The notes: generated from the letters alone by a model not told the origin. DNA of 64,000 nucleotides from Oscheius sp. JU75 (GCA_037178855.1 JASJZC010000001.1:868001-932000), one strand, 5' to 3'; shown: positions 1 through 11,031, counted from the first letter of the stretch. Made by a program: numbers and translations.

Positions 1-802
1 TGGGGGCGCGCGTTGTCCATCTGTAAGATGACCTTCGACTTCAGCGGTCGTTTCTGACGAAGTGCAACTGCAACCTTTTCAAGTTGCTGGCTGTATATGG
101 CGGCCGTAAGGGTAGTTCCAGCATCCAGCAGTTCCCAGTGCACCACTCCTTCGATATCCCAGAAAACACAGAGCATAATCTTCTTTTGATGGGTGTCAGG
201 TTTCACATCAGGAATTGGTGTCTGCCCTGGACCCACCCATTGACGCTTCCTTCGGAAGTTTACGTACGTTACCCACTTCTCATCCCCCGTCACCAGGCGT
301 GTAAAAAGGATTTCCTCTCATACCTGGACAGGAGAGAATGGGCGACGGACATGCGCTGCCACTTCTGGGTGTCACTCAGGTCATGCGGCAACCAAGTGCC
401 CAGTTTCTTCATAAATCTCATTTGCTTCAAATGACGTTCCACTGCGGCATGACTGACAGACAGTGCCTCTGCTAGTTCACGGGTAGTCTGCCGATTGTTC
501 TCATTCACGAGCTGCTGCAGCAGCGATTCATCAAAACTTCTTGGCCGACCTGACCTTGGCTCATCTTCGACGTTTTTGTCCCCAGACCGAAAGCGACGGA
601 ACCACGACTGACATACCCTCGTAGACGTCGTCCCTTGGCCATAAACATCGTTGATATTAGCCGCCGTTTGGACTCCATTCGTACCTTTGAGGAACTCGTA
701 TAACATGCCATGTCGCAGATGGTAGGGTGGCAGGTCATCAATAGTCCGGATCAAAACGATCAGAGAATAGAGAATAAGAAGAAGAGAGGTGGTGTCTTGC
801 AT
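1..802 (-). pseudogene. mariner-type transposase, broken and cut by the window edge
   Basis: The minus strand encodes the N-terminal half of a mariner/SETMAR-like transposase. A helix-turn-helix region (FRRFRSGDKNVEDEPRSGRP, then a second HTH around TTRELAEALSVSHAAVERHL) is followed by the linker WLPHDLSD. At about position 300 the frame shifts by one base after RKSFLH and continues in another frame as LVTGDEKW, the first catalytic aspartate, then through to MDNARP, the second catalytic aspartate, at the very edge of the window. The third acidic residue would lie outside. The frameshift and the stop it creates at 290-292 mean this copy cannot make a full transposase. Mariner elements insert at TA and move by cut-and-paste. 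Terminal repeats were not identified. Family call is firm; completeness outside the window is unknown. Confidence 0.9.
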
Positions 803-936
803 GGTGGTGGTAGAGGACTGAGTGAGCTACACGAGGTGCTAAATCAATAGCTCGGACGTTGTCGTACACAAGACAAAGGACATGTTTACAAAAAACGATA
901 AGACTTTGTTGCCAACCCAATACATACTGTTTTTAG
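803..936. other. spacer between mariner relic and kinase gene
   Basis: No recognisable gene. The first exon seen of the kinase gene opens after a ttttag acceptor at 931-936, so upstream exons of that gene may be missing, displaced by the mariner insertion, or left of the window. Confidence 0.4.
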
Positions 937-3900
937 CCGTTACTCGCTTCAACAGAGGCGACTTTTCCGAGCTGATCCAGAAAGATGCAGGCGGTGAAGC
1001 AGTTCTTTACGCCGCTAAGCATGACATCCACGGGTGAGGTTTCTTTCTAACTAGAATTTCAATTTCTCGATAGGAAAGTCATGGTCAAGGTGTTCTCAAG
1101 CCCGGATAAGTACAGTGAACAGGAAGTCCGAACCTTGGTGAAAGTGAGTACCGTAGAGATTCGAATAGAGGCACTGACTACATAGATACGTTACGAATTT
1201 TTCGACTACAAGACAGCATTTTGTGTTTTCAATATTCTTCATAATTGTGGCTCTTGATCAATAGTCTTTTCAGCTGGGAAATTGAAAACGCACTTCTTAA
1301 AGCGAGTGGCCGGAGCTTTTTTGCTCTATTTTGCCTGTATTCATTTCAACATGTCTCGACAGGTTAACCAGAAGATTGCAGTCATTCTAGACGAGTGCAC
1401 TCTTGGTTTCGCAATGCAAGAAAGCGACGAGTGCTTCAGCAAATCAACGCAAATTTTTTTTTGATGTTTGAGAACTTTAGCTAAGTAACGCCAGTCTGAA
1501 TAGGTACAGTGAACAGGAAGTCAAAATCTTGGCCAGAGTGAATACCGTAGAAATTCGAATAGAGGCACTGTCTAAATACACTATTGTGTATTCGCATTTT
1601 TTTGTCTACAAGACAGCATTTTTGTGTTTTCAGCATTCTTCAAAGTTGTGGCCCTTGGTCTATACTTCAACATCGCTGAAGATCAGATAGTCTAAAAATG
1701 CGAATTGCGAACGTTAGCCTATATCAAATAATATTCAGCCTTTTGCTCCCTTTCAGGTGTCTCTCCACCAAAACATTGTTCGCCTATTGGGCTGGTTCTA
1801 CTATGAAGACGGAACTGATGGTATGCGCAGCGGATATGTCATGGAATTTATGGCTAACGGAAGCTTGTCTGCAGGTGAATCTTTTGTTGGTAGCGTCACT
1901 TCTTTTGCTAGTTTAGTTATTCACAACCTGTCTATACAGTACAATGACAACCAAGTGTATTCTTGGATTCAACAGGCCGGTCGTGGAATTGCCTATCTTC
2001 ATAGCCATAACATTATTCATCGGGATGTGGATACAAGAAAGTGAGTTGTTTATCTGAAACATCAAATATTGCACGTTCCCATTTCTTGTACAATCTATCT
2101 TGAAATGTCCGCGCGTCTCTGTATGTCTGTCTGAAGCCGTTAGTCGAGGTACCATGAAAGCAGCAACGTTCTCCAGCGAAGCTATCTTCCAAACCGTCTT
2201 GACTTGCAAAGAGTAATTTTTGTCACAAAGTAATAGTGACAACTTGATAATTGAGGCTTCAGGCAGACAGATAGACGCATACATACACACACACACACAA
2301 TTATGGGCATTTAATACTAGATATGACAAAAAAGGACAAATGGTCGGCGGGGATTGAACCTTGGACCCTTGCGCCGCACGCCGGCGCGCTATCCACTAGT
2401 CTATTTCCAACGAAGAGCGGCAGTGGGTCCAGTCACGAAACCCGCGGGTCATGTCACGTTTTTCCCAAAAACCTAGGTCTTCTCGGTAGTAAAATTCGAA
2501 AAAACAAGAAGAAACCTCCGGCAAACAGGCTAAAATAGCAAAATATTCTTTTGCTCTTCGCGCCATTTTCATTTGTATAAAGTGGTGCGAATGCAGTTAG
2601 TCCTTTAACATGCCGCTCTTGGTTGGAAATTGACTATATCACGCGGGTGCATCCGCGGCCGCAAAAAAATGAGGCTAGTCGTTCCGTGGTGCGGTCCGCG
2701 AGCTGAATCGAACCGGAAAAATCTTACTGTGTAATCTTTTGCTCGTAATCACAGAGTAAACCATAGCTACTTTGATGTTCCGAATTTAGCATGCTTCTTG
2801 GAGATTCTATCGGCGTCTTGAAGATCAGCGACCTTGCATCGGCGAAGTCGGATGCCGCAACTACTGAGAGATACATAGATTTGTAAGTTGAATGCCATTT
2901 GTCACTGCTTGTTTTAGCATGGGAACAATCCTGTATATGGCTCCTGAGGTCATTAAAGATCAGGGAGTGTATTCTGCAGCCGACGTGTATTCGCTTGGTA
3001 TTTCAACGTGGGAGATGTTTCACAGAAAGTATCGAAACAGAAGCATTAGGAAAATACATCAGTTTTAGAAAGCCTTTCTATGAGCACAATAATTTGTCCT
3101 CATTTAGTCTCTGCAATATGATCATTAAGGGAACTAGACCTAAAATTGAATTGAGAATGGAAAAGGAGATGGAAAACTTGATCTTGAGGTAGGTGTCTGG
3201 TCCTTTCTATTAAAGAAGAGCCCTGTCTGCCAGTGTCAACGTAGAGCAACAACTCTCAAAAATGGACTTATATCTCTGTCTCTGTCTGTTCCGATCTATA
3301 TTTTTAGATCTTTGGAAGCTCAGTGTACACTGCGCCCAAAAGCAAGCGATTTTACAACCATTGCCGTCAAGCTTGGAAGTGAAACCATTGTATCACCTAA
3401 CGCCCCAAAAGTACAAAAGGCTTCTTTGGTAGAGTACAAGAGCTCTCTAACGACTATTGTTAACAACGCCAGACAATATTTTGCAAAAAGTTGTGAGTTT
3501 TTGATTGTGGCTACGTATATAATCTCCCGGAAAAAATGACCCGTCAGTTTGCCGATTTACCTGTTTCAGTAACATCTCCTAGTTGCCCTCTCTCATCGGA
3601 AATACAAAATTCTTTTGATTTTGAGCTAGTAGGCTGTCCTCATATCTTTCAGGGAAATCCACTGAAAGCGGTAGAATCTTCCGCGATGTGAAGATTTACG
3701 CTGATAAAGAGTTTAAAAACAAGGAGTTTCTCTCTTCCGGAGGAGAAGGGTCGACTTATAGAGGAAAAACACGAGAAAGGTATGTAAAAGCTTATTTCTT
3801 AACGAGGGTTTTAGTAATGTGTGCATTAAAATTTATCATGGCTACACGCTAAATCGGGAAAGTCAGAAAGAGGCGGAGATTTTATTAAAGGTAACACAAT

Positions 3901-4867
3901 TATACTTTTATTGATCATTTTTATTACATTACTCTTATCACGTCAACCACGAAAATATTGTGCAAATCTTGGGCCTGTACGAGAATGAAACGGAGTTTGG
4001 CCAACAATTTGGCTACGTCATGGAATTTATGGCTGGTGGCAGTCTTAGTTCAAGTACACATACATTCTTTGCCTTTTCGCCACGTTTTCAGTTATCCATT
4101 CCGAAGCATTTTACTCCGACTGGAATGCTTATCGCTGGATTTCTCAAGCGGGACAAGGATTACAGTATCTTCATGAGAACAATATTTTACACAGGGACAT
4201 TAAACCGATGAAGTGAGCTAGGTTATTTTCTGCAAAAATTAAATATTGCAGTATGCTTTTGAACGAGAACTCCACCGTCCTCAAACTTTCAGACTTTGGT
4301 CTTTCCAAGCGTCTGGATCAGACATCTCTTACAGCGAAGTAGGAAAATATATGTTGTATACATTTCATGTTGAAACATCTTTCAGCCACTTCAGCCTAAG
4401 CTATGTTGCACCTGAAATTCTCGCAATGGACAATAACTCCTACGATTTTGCATCAGATGTTTACTCCTTGACCATGTCTGTTTGGGAAATATTTCACAGA
4501 ATGTAAGTTAAGAACTGATGTATCAATTATCATATTATAGAAAACCGTATAATTCTTCTATTAAAATTGCTATTTATAACGATGTGGTCGGGGAAAGAAG
4601 ACCACAACTAGATTCGGGGCTAGATGTCAACTTGAGAACTTTAATAATCAAGTCAGTATCCCGTCTAATCTTTGGTTTTTAATCGTCCTTTTTAGATCTT
4701 GGAGCAAGAATCCAAGTCTCAGGTTTTCAGTCTCTGAAATAGTCAAATTTGCTGAGGATATGATCCTCCAATCGGCAAGTTCTCCCAAACATATCGGCCG
4801 CTTTACAATTTTGAAAGATTCCTCGTTAAGCGAATACTCGCTACCGGCAGAAACTACTCGGCTCTAG
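937..4867 (+). CDS. tandem protein kinase (degenerate kinase domain followed by an intact-looking one), 5' end not found
   Basis: About fifteen short exons read in phase on the plus strand. Domain 1 (937-3492) has a glycine-rich segment (QKDAGGEAVLY), a beta-3 lysine (KVMVKVF), a helix-C glutamate (SEQEV), a hinge GYVMEFMANGSLS, the catalytic loop HRDVDTRN, then SDLA where DFG is expected, and an APE segment (YMAPEV). Domain 2 (3653-4867) has GGEGSTYRG, VCIKIY, EAEIL, GYVMEFMAGGSLS, HRDIKPMN, SDFGLSK and VAPEI, so its catalytic residues are all present. The exon ending at 3492 and the one starting at 3653 share phase, so both domains look like one protein. The stop is TAG at 4865-4867. The layout resembles JAK-style pseudokinase plus kinase, but the sequence is closer to tyrosine-kinase-like/MAP3K-type serine/threonine kinases. 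Function is unknown. One intron (3891-3958) has no AG acceptor, so the gene may be decaying. Confidence 0.75.
1111..1664 (+). repeat. tandem duplication of the helix-C exon of the kinase gene
   Basis: The segment 1111-1264 recurs at about 1505-1664, offset 394 bases, with scattered substitutions. Each copy starts TACAGTGAACAGGAAGTC, carries a GT donor (gtgagt in the first, gtgaat in the second) and shares the downstream intron sequence. The second copy lacks the beta-3 part (GKVMVKVFSS) of the exon. Confidence 0.8.
2341..2396 (-). pseudogene. 3' half of a tRNA-like sequence abutting a TIR element
   Basis: Read on the minus strand this is GTGGATAGCGCGCC, a GC-rich anticodon arm, GGTTCAATCC (box B-like) and a GACCA end. 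The 5' half would lie on the other side of the inserted element (2637-2662). The two outer stems do not pair well, so it is degenerate. Isotype not assigned. Confidence 0.5.
2397..2636. mobile_element. TIR element copy A, internally shortened, inside a tRNA-like sequence
   Basis: The left end reads TAGTCTATTTCCAACGAAGA, the right end is its imperfect reverse complement (GGTTGGAAATTGACTA), and TA follows at 2637-2638. It is 240 bp, against about 470 in the two longest copies of the family. No open reading frame of note. The flank at 2637-2662 (tatcacgcgggtgc and on) is shared with the copy near 6.9 kb. Confidence 0.7.
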
Positions 4868-5109
4868 TTCAAGCCAGGAGAGAACCTTGAACCCTCGACT
4901 GTTTTCGTGACATTGAAGGTTCTCTCGTCCTTCACAGTCAAGAAACCAATAGAACCGATCAATGTCTTCAAAGTATGAAGCCCCACCATCTTCCTCAACT
5001 AAAAATGAATAGATCGCCTAGATTAGTGTAACCGTTAACATTAATAACCTTTCTGATAAAAAGAACATCTGCAACCACTCTTCTAACAAAAGGGAAATGA
5101 AGTTTTTAG

Positions 5110-6480
5110 AAGTTAATACGATGCTCATAAATGGGGTCTTTCTTTTGAGTCTTTCTCTAAGTTTGGATTCCAGTAGATAGACCCAAATTCTAAACGAGAA
5201 CGCACATAAGTAATGGACATTTTAGTCATAAGCTTAGGATCGACTGAAAGGAAGTGTCTAAAGATTCTATACATAGCGATATGATCATGTGCTCGTACTG
5301 CGGTCTGAACGAAAGCGTATTATCATACCTTATGCCCAAATCTCTAGCTAAGTTACGCGTATTTACATGGTAAAACATATTAGGATTTCTAGCTCCTAGA
5401 AGCATGCAGAATGTCTTATTCTCACCAATTATTATTTTAGCTTTTTTCAATTTTCTTTATTTTCACAAACTGTGCGCTCGCTTCTTCAAGCACTCCCTAG
5501 TGGCCTACCATTGCCGTCGCCGTTTGTGGAAAGAAGGAATTCCGGTCCCAGCACTGTGACACAGAGGGATCGTCACGTCAACACCCATGGGGCGAGGCCA
5601 ACACAACCTCTGTCAGCTCAACTGCCAATCCATCGACTCGGAGATTGCAGCACTACCGAATGTTGCCACGACTGAATGGATACCCCTGGATCAGCAACGC
5701 GTCATCGAAAGGCCCCGTATGAGATGGGAGGATGATCTTAGAAGAGCATCCGATAGGATTAGAAGAGCCCCTGCAACGTGGATGCGAGCGGCAAGATTGG
5801 ACGGCAAAGAGTGGGTTCGAGCCAAGGGAGCAGCAAGGGACCCAATCTAGGCACCCCCTTTGATACCGTCAAAAAAAAATAAATTATTTTAGCTCACTAA
5901 AGAATAAAAAGATCTTATTGATCGTGTTTTGTAACAGCTCACTGCTATACTGACTTGAAACAGCATCAAATGATATGTAGATTTAACATCATCCGCAAAT
6001 TGGGTAAACTCTACTTCAGGTGGCAACTGACAAAAACGAATTAGGACAGCAACATATATATTGAAAAGGGTAGGTCTAAAGAACACTCCATAATTTCACT
6101 TGGGGTCGAAAGTTTAGAAATAGGACGATAATCATTAACATTCCTCGTACTACCTGTTTAAGGAACAGCCGTTACTAAAGCATGTTTTCAGTCTTGGAAC
6201 CTGGCCTAATCTCAAGGAAAAGTTGTGTGCGAGCGATAAGGTTAATTGGGCCAAGTATTTCTTAAACACTATTTGGGGAATTTTTTTCAGCAGTTAACGA
6301 ATAAGAAGCTTTTAGATTTTGGCTGACTTTTAAAATACCATTCAAAATATGGTAAAGGAAGAAAGAGTATTACCACAAATCCAACCAAGGCTAGTTTTTA
6401 GTGTTAGGGCATTAGAGAAAACCTATTCAAATTGCTCGGCAAATGCATTGGCTATATCGATATCATTAAGGCATTGCTGG
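5110..6480 (-). pseudogene. decayed non-LTR retrotransposon reverse transcriptase (Jockey/CR1-like)
   Basis: The minus strand keeps recognisable fragments in the usual order. From right to left they are an ANAFAEQFE-like segment near 6450, RPISKLSTPSEIME near 6110, then PTLFNIYVA and FADDVKSTY (6086-5889, the catalytic palm with the YADD-type aspartates). After these come KNPN-like GARNPN, LGIRYDNTLSF (5450-5226) and SYVR-like ITYVRSRLEFGSIYWNP (5226-5110). Stops and frame changes are frequent, so this is dead. A younger LINE fragment splits it at 5443-5882. Confidence 0.85.
5443..5882 (+). mobile_element. 5'-truncated LINE insertion with poly(A) and target-site duplication
   Basis: Positions 5587-5850 encode the C-terminal tail typical of LINE reverse transcriptases (ERPRMRWEDDLRRASDRI, then WMRAARLDGKEWV). 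A TAG stop and an A-rich tail (5872-5882) follow. The insert is bracketed by the direct repeat ATTATTTTAGCT at 5431-5442 and 5883-5894, a classic target-site duplication. It interrupts the older minus-strand reverse-transcriptase relic. Confidence 0.85.
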
Positions 6481-6659
6481 CCATTTTAAGATACAATCAC
6501 TTGAGACATGTTTAGCTTTAATAAACTGATACTGATCTTTACCATTAGAAGATTTCTGAGCTCGCTATCTCAGCGACTTTGAAAACCTACTTGACAGCTA
6601 AGTGGAGAAATAATTGAAGCAAACCGCTGATATTGAAAAAAAAACAGGCTGGCTGAGCT

Positions 6660-6920
6660 TCACTTTTCAAGTTTCGAGCTTTTTCAACAGTTTTTTCCTC
6701 AAACTTGTTGTCAAGTAAGTTTTCTCGGCAGTAAAATTCGAAAACAACGTCAAAACAAGAAGGAACCTCCGGCAAACAGGCTAAAGTAGCAAAATATTTT
6801 TTTGCTCTTCGCGCCATTTTCATTTGGATAAAGTGGTGCGAATACAGTTAGCCCTTTAATATGCCGCTCTTGATTGGAACTAGACTATATATATCACGCG
6901 GGTGCTTCCGCGGCCGCAAA
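6660..6920. mobile_element. TIR element copy E (partial) with the same flank as copy A
   Basis: Positions 6720-6918 align with 2490-2655 almost base for base (ctcggcagtaaaattcg, ctccggcaaacaggcta, ttgctcttcgcgccattttc). The right end is tgccgctcttgattggaa then ctagactata, followed by the shared flank atcacgcgggtgc. No left terminal repeat was found, so this copy is truncated on that side. Confidence 0.65.
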
Positions 6921-7017
6921 GGAGAACCATTATGACGATTTTTTTAATCAAAAACTTTATGTTCTAAAACGCAATAAAACGAAAGTAATATGAATTGTAC
7001 ATGAATATAAAAGATGT

Positions 7018-9125
7018 CTAAAGACGAGCAGTTCCGTTGGCCTGAAGATGCTGGAGCATGTGGCGGAAGATGACAATGCGCTGGATCTGAATTTTACCAC
7101 CTATACACAAAAAAAAGAATAAAATTACCTGACTGGTGCCCTCGTAGATCTGGTAGATTTTAGCGTCACGCATGAGCTTCGCCACCGGGTACTCGCTGTT
7201 GTAGCCGTTCCCGCCAAAAATCTGAACGGCGTTCGTCGCGGCCTCGTTGGCCTTATCCGCGGCGAAACACTTGGCGATCGAGGCAAAGTAGCTGTTCGGG
7301 CGCTTCTCGTCCACATCGGCAGAGGATTTGTAGGTGGCCAGACGTCCCAGCTCAAGATTCATCGCCATCTCGGCCAGCATGAATTGGACGGCTTGGTGCT
7401 GAAAACAGGGATTTAAAATATCGAAACGAACAGTGAAGAAATGCCGGCCCTTTTATAACAAAAATCCGTTGCGAGACCCATAGAGAGAGTTCAGTAAGGT
7501 TTTTGAAGGGCTTTAGAGTCTGAGTCGGCCTGGTTCGGGTTAAGAAGGGTCCCGCAAAGGGTGGTAGACCTCATACTGCTTCTTGGTAATCTCTGTCAGT
7601 TTATGGGTTTCTGATCTATACTGAAAACTGTCCATAACCTCCCTATTTCAAATTGACGCCATTATAAAAATAAAAATTGAAATTGTACCGAAATGTGAGG
7701 TTTTATAGGGAAGATCTATCAATTTGAAGCCGCTTGATAGGTTGATCCTTGAGTTCTGCGAGTCTATTAGAGATAGGTGGAAATCACTGCTTTGACCAGT
7801 GTATAAGATGAACTGTGTATCAAAATTGACTGCGAAGGACTGTCGATACGTAAGCTATTACGTTATACGAGTTGGTGCGCACAATTTGCGTTTCTCTGAC
7901 GGCTCATCATCCTAAGTATGAGGAAACTGAGATTTCAGGCACAACATCTTTTTTTTTGGTCCGCAACGAACAGTTTGACAGCATATTCAGCACTGGCATG
8001 TTACATTAATGCCCATGGGTCTCGCAATAAACAAAATTGCAAATCGTACAGCTTTCTGCAACTGCTACAAACAACCTACATTGGCAATCTCGGTCCCGAA
8101 GGCTTTTCTCTCGAGCGAGTACTTGGCAGCTTCGTCCAGAGCCCTCCAATGGAGTCCCAGAGCTCCCGCGGCGACTCCCGGTCTCGTCAGATCGAAGGCT
8201 CCCATGGCGACCTTGAATCCGGCTCCGGGAGCTCCCAGAACATTCGTGGCCGGTACGCGAACGTCCTCGAAGGTGATTGTACGCGTGTCGGAGCAGCGCT
8301 GTCCCAAGTTTTTCTCCTTCTTTCCGCGCGAAATGCCGACGCTGTCGCCGTCGACGATGAAGGCGGTGAAGGCCTTGCCGGCAGGGGTCTTCGGATCGTC
8401 AGAGGTTCTGGCGAGGACGAAGAACCACTTGGCATGACCGCCGCCGGTGATCCATGCCTTGTTGCCGTTGATCACGTACTCGTCGCCTTTCTTCACAGCC
8501 TGAAAACCGATTTTGAGCTCATTTTTTGACCCGAATGCAAAAGATGATGAAAGACCGACCTTAGTCTTGACACCATTGACGTCTGAGCCGGCTCCGGGCT
8601 CCGTCACACAGTAGGAGGCAATGATGGGCTCGGCGGCCAGCATTCCCAAATACTTCTTCTTCTGGGCCTCATTTCCGGCTAAAAGAACCGGAGCCAAGGC
8701 CAGCGAGGGCCCGTTGATGGCAATCTGGAGCCCGGTACAGCCATAGGCCAGCGCTTCCGTGATAAGTGTGGATTCCAGGTGCGACAGACCCGGTCCGCCG
8801 TATTTTACCTCGATCAGATGATTCATGAGGCCGAGGGAGTGGGCCTGCTTGACAATCTCTGCAATTTATGAGGTCTCAGGGCTGAAGAATCATGATTACC
8901 CCAAGGAAATTCGCCAGACTCGTCGTATTTGTCAGCATTCGGGATCAGGACCTCTTTGGAGAACTTGAGCGCGTGGCTCTGGATCTCCCGCTGCTGCTCA
9001 GTCAGATCTGAAGAGTTTTCGATCTGAAGAAAAATAGTTTAGAAGAGCTCACCGAATGTGAGGGACCTCGAAGTGACGACGAATCTCTTCGGAGAGGCGA
9101 GACGCGGGAGAACACGAGTCAGCAT
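7018..9125 (-). CDS. acdm (ACADM-like): medium-chain acyl-CoA dehydrogenase, mitochondrial
   Basis: Six exons (9125-9053, 9007-8900, 8858-8560, 8499-8080, 7398-7129, 7086-7018) join in frame to 412 residues; the human enzyme has 421. It catalyses the first, FAD-dependent step of mitochondrial beta-oxidation. The N-terminus ([15 protein letters not shown]) is a basic amphipathic targeting-type leader. Visible family motifs are [21 protein letters not shown] (FAD/substrate loop), the GNKAWITGG core, [15 protein letters not shown], the dimer/FAD segment [13 protein letters not shown] and YEGTSQ, whose glutamate is the catalytic base. Intron 4 is long (7399-8079) and holds a foldback repeat relic; the other introns are 41-60 bases. 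The start follows ttttacag directly, suggesting a spliced leader acceptor. It is the last gene of a five-gene same-strand run. Confidence 0.95.
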
Positions 9126-9869
9126 CCTGTAAAATGGATAACTTTGATTCTTTTTCGGTTTGTGAAGGTATCTAGCAGCTTTTACAACCGGAAAACAATA
9201 AAAAGGCAAAGAGAAATGGCAATACATCGCTAAGGAAACTGGCAATGAAGAAAATCGCTTCGAGAATCAAACCAACAACTTTTGTGCACCAAAAAAAATG
9301 GGACAGTAATTGGCGCGATTTTGAAATTTCTTCAGCAACTTCACTTCTGCATCTCCTACTTTTTTTCTCACATTTTTTAATGTTTTTGTTATGTGTCCCA
9401 CTGACAATTGGCGGCTACCACTGTCCGTGAAAAATCTTGAAAATGTGATTCATTATAGTGGCGGTTACAATGTCAGAAACGAACAAACTCCTTAAAAACC
9501 TACCTTGTCATCTGATTGGCAGAAGGCTACTTTTCCAATCATGTCAGTTTTTTTTCTGTCTATTTTGATGTCTCTGTCGGCCTGTACGCCTCCTTTTTCT
9601 ATCCAAACTACAAAAATAGAAGATACAATTTCATACTTTTTCTATGCGAAGTTACGGTAGTCATATAAAGCACAATTGCACCGAATACAGTAGTTGTCTA
9701 TATGTGTGTGTGGACAAGGGGTGATAACAGTTAACAAGACACCGAGAGTCACAACGAGGAGAAATTGGTCAGGGGAGAGAGGGAGGTAACCGAGACATTG
9801 ACAGAGAGATCTAAAAGGATAGGGAGCCCGTATATAGGATAAGAGAAGTGAATTTTAAGGATAAGGAGG

Positions 9870-10954
9870 TCAGATTTTAGTGTGTCGATGCCTTAATCCA
9901 TTGACTTTCGGCTCCGAGAGGAGGACTCCACTGGTCGACTGGCTGTTCTCGTCCTCACACTCCGAGATGAGAGAGTCACTGTGATCCGAACGATGGAGCT
10001 TCTCCTCATGGATCACTGTAGTCTTCAGAGCGCCGTTGGTATTCGTTTTGGGAGCCTGAAAAAAGTTGTTTTTAAGACGGGGGATACGTACAGGACGGTA
10101 ATTTTGAGAAGGGTGTGAGTTGAGACAGGGTCTAAAGATTTGCTTTTGGGTGTGATCAATATTTTTTGCAGGGTTAACTTCCTATTTAATTGCTACAGAT
10201 GTGTTTGTCAATTTTAGAAATAAAAAAAGAAGAAAGCAAGTTTCAGGTCCCCGTGGAAGGCCCTGAAAGCAGCATTTAGATGCGGCGCGCTTACCAGCTA
10301 TTACTCTAGTTTTTAGGGCAGGTTTCGGGCTCAAGATGGCATTTTCTACCTTCATGATGGCTTGCAAACTTATAGAGTAAACCAAGGACTACAACTTTTT
10401 CATTTCAGAAATTTATATTTTGCTTGAAATTGTTCCTTGGATCCGAAATTCTGGCTACATGAGCAAATGCACGTAGAACTTTGTATCTGTATAAATCAGT
10501 TATAAGGGGCTGCTTTTTGTGACCAAACTAATAAAAAAATTTTTAAAAAAATGTTAAAAGGGTTCCTACCTGAGTAGCTAGCAATTCCTTGAGTTCCTGT
10601 TTCGTCTCTTCCCTCAGTCTCTGTCTTTCTTCCCTCCTTCTCTTCCTCGCCTCCTCTCTTCTAGCCTCACGCTCTTCAACTATCCTCCTAATCTCTGTCT
10701 CTTTCTCCTCTGTCAACTTTCTGTTCTCCTCCTCATAGTCCGCCTCATCCCACAACAAGAAACGACAGATCCCTCGAAGGACTCTCAACACTACTGTCAG
10801 AAAACAGCCTACGATCTGAAGATACCATAGATGGGAAGATAGCCAGTTGACTCACCTTGCCGCACAAATAAATGGTAGGGAAGATGACACAGAGGACGAC
10901 GAACCAGAAGTGAAGTGTGGGACGGTACTCTAGGCAACAGGACGGAGCGACCAT
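9870..10954 (-). CDS. small membrane protein with a charged coiled coil, unidentified
   Basis: Three exons (10954-10856, 10815-10570, 10055-9870) give 176 residues. Residues 15-30 and 34-47 are hydrophobic (FWFVVLCVIFPTIYLCG, then IVGCFLTVVLRVLRG), so one or two membrane passes. From about residue 55 to 108 comes an unbroken Glu/Arg-rich helix (EEREARREEARKRRREERQR), a likely coiled coil. The tail is acidic and serine-rich. The shape recalls selenoprotein S or small SMIM-type ER proteins, but no family was recognised. The 5' untranslated exon begins at 11031, 31 bases downstream of the previous gene's stop, so it is probably the downstream cistron of a shared transcript. The in-frame sequence before the ATG is open, so a longer product cannot be excluded. 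Confidence 0.7.
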
Positions 10955-11031
10955 GTCACGGAGAGGATAGAAGGCTGCAATATGGAATTTTTCAAACGTT
11001 CGTTTTGGAGGAGAGTCATGGTAGCGAAAAA

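Noticed and set aside
7918-8529. Long plus-strand open frame of 203 codons
   Set aside because: It lies antisense to the ACADM coding exon, which is GC-richer; the minus frame carries the enzyme's motifs and splice sites.
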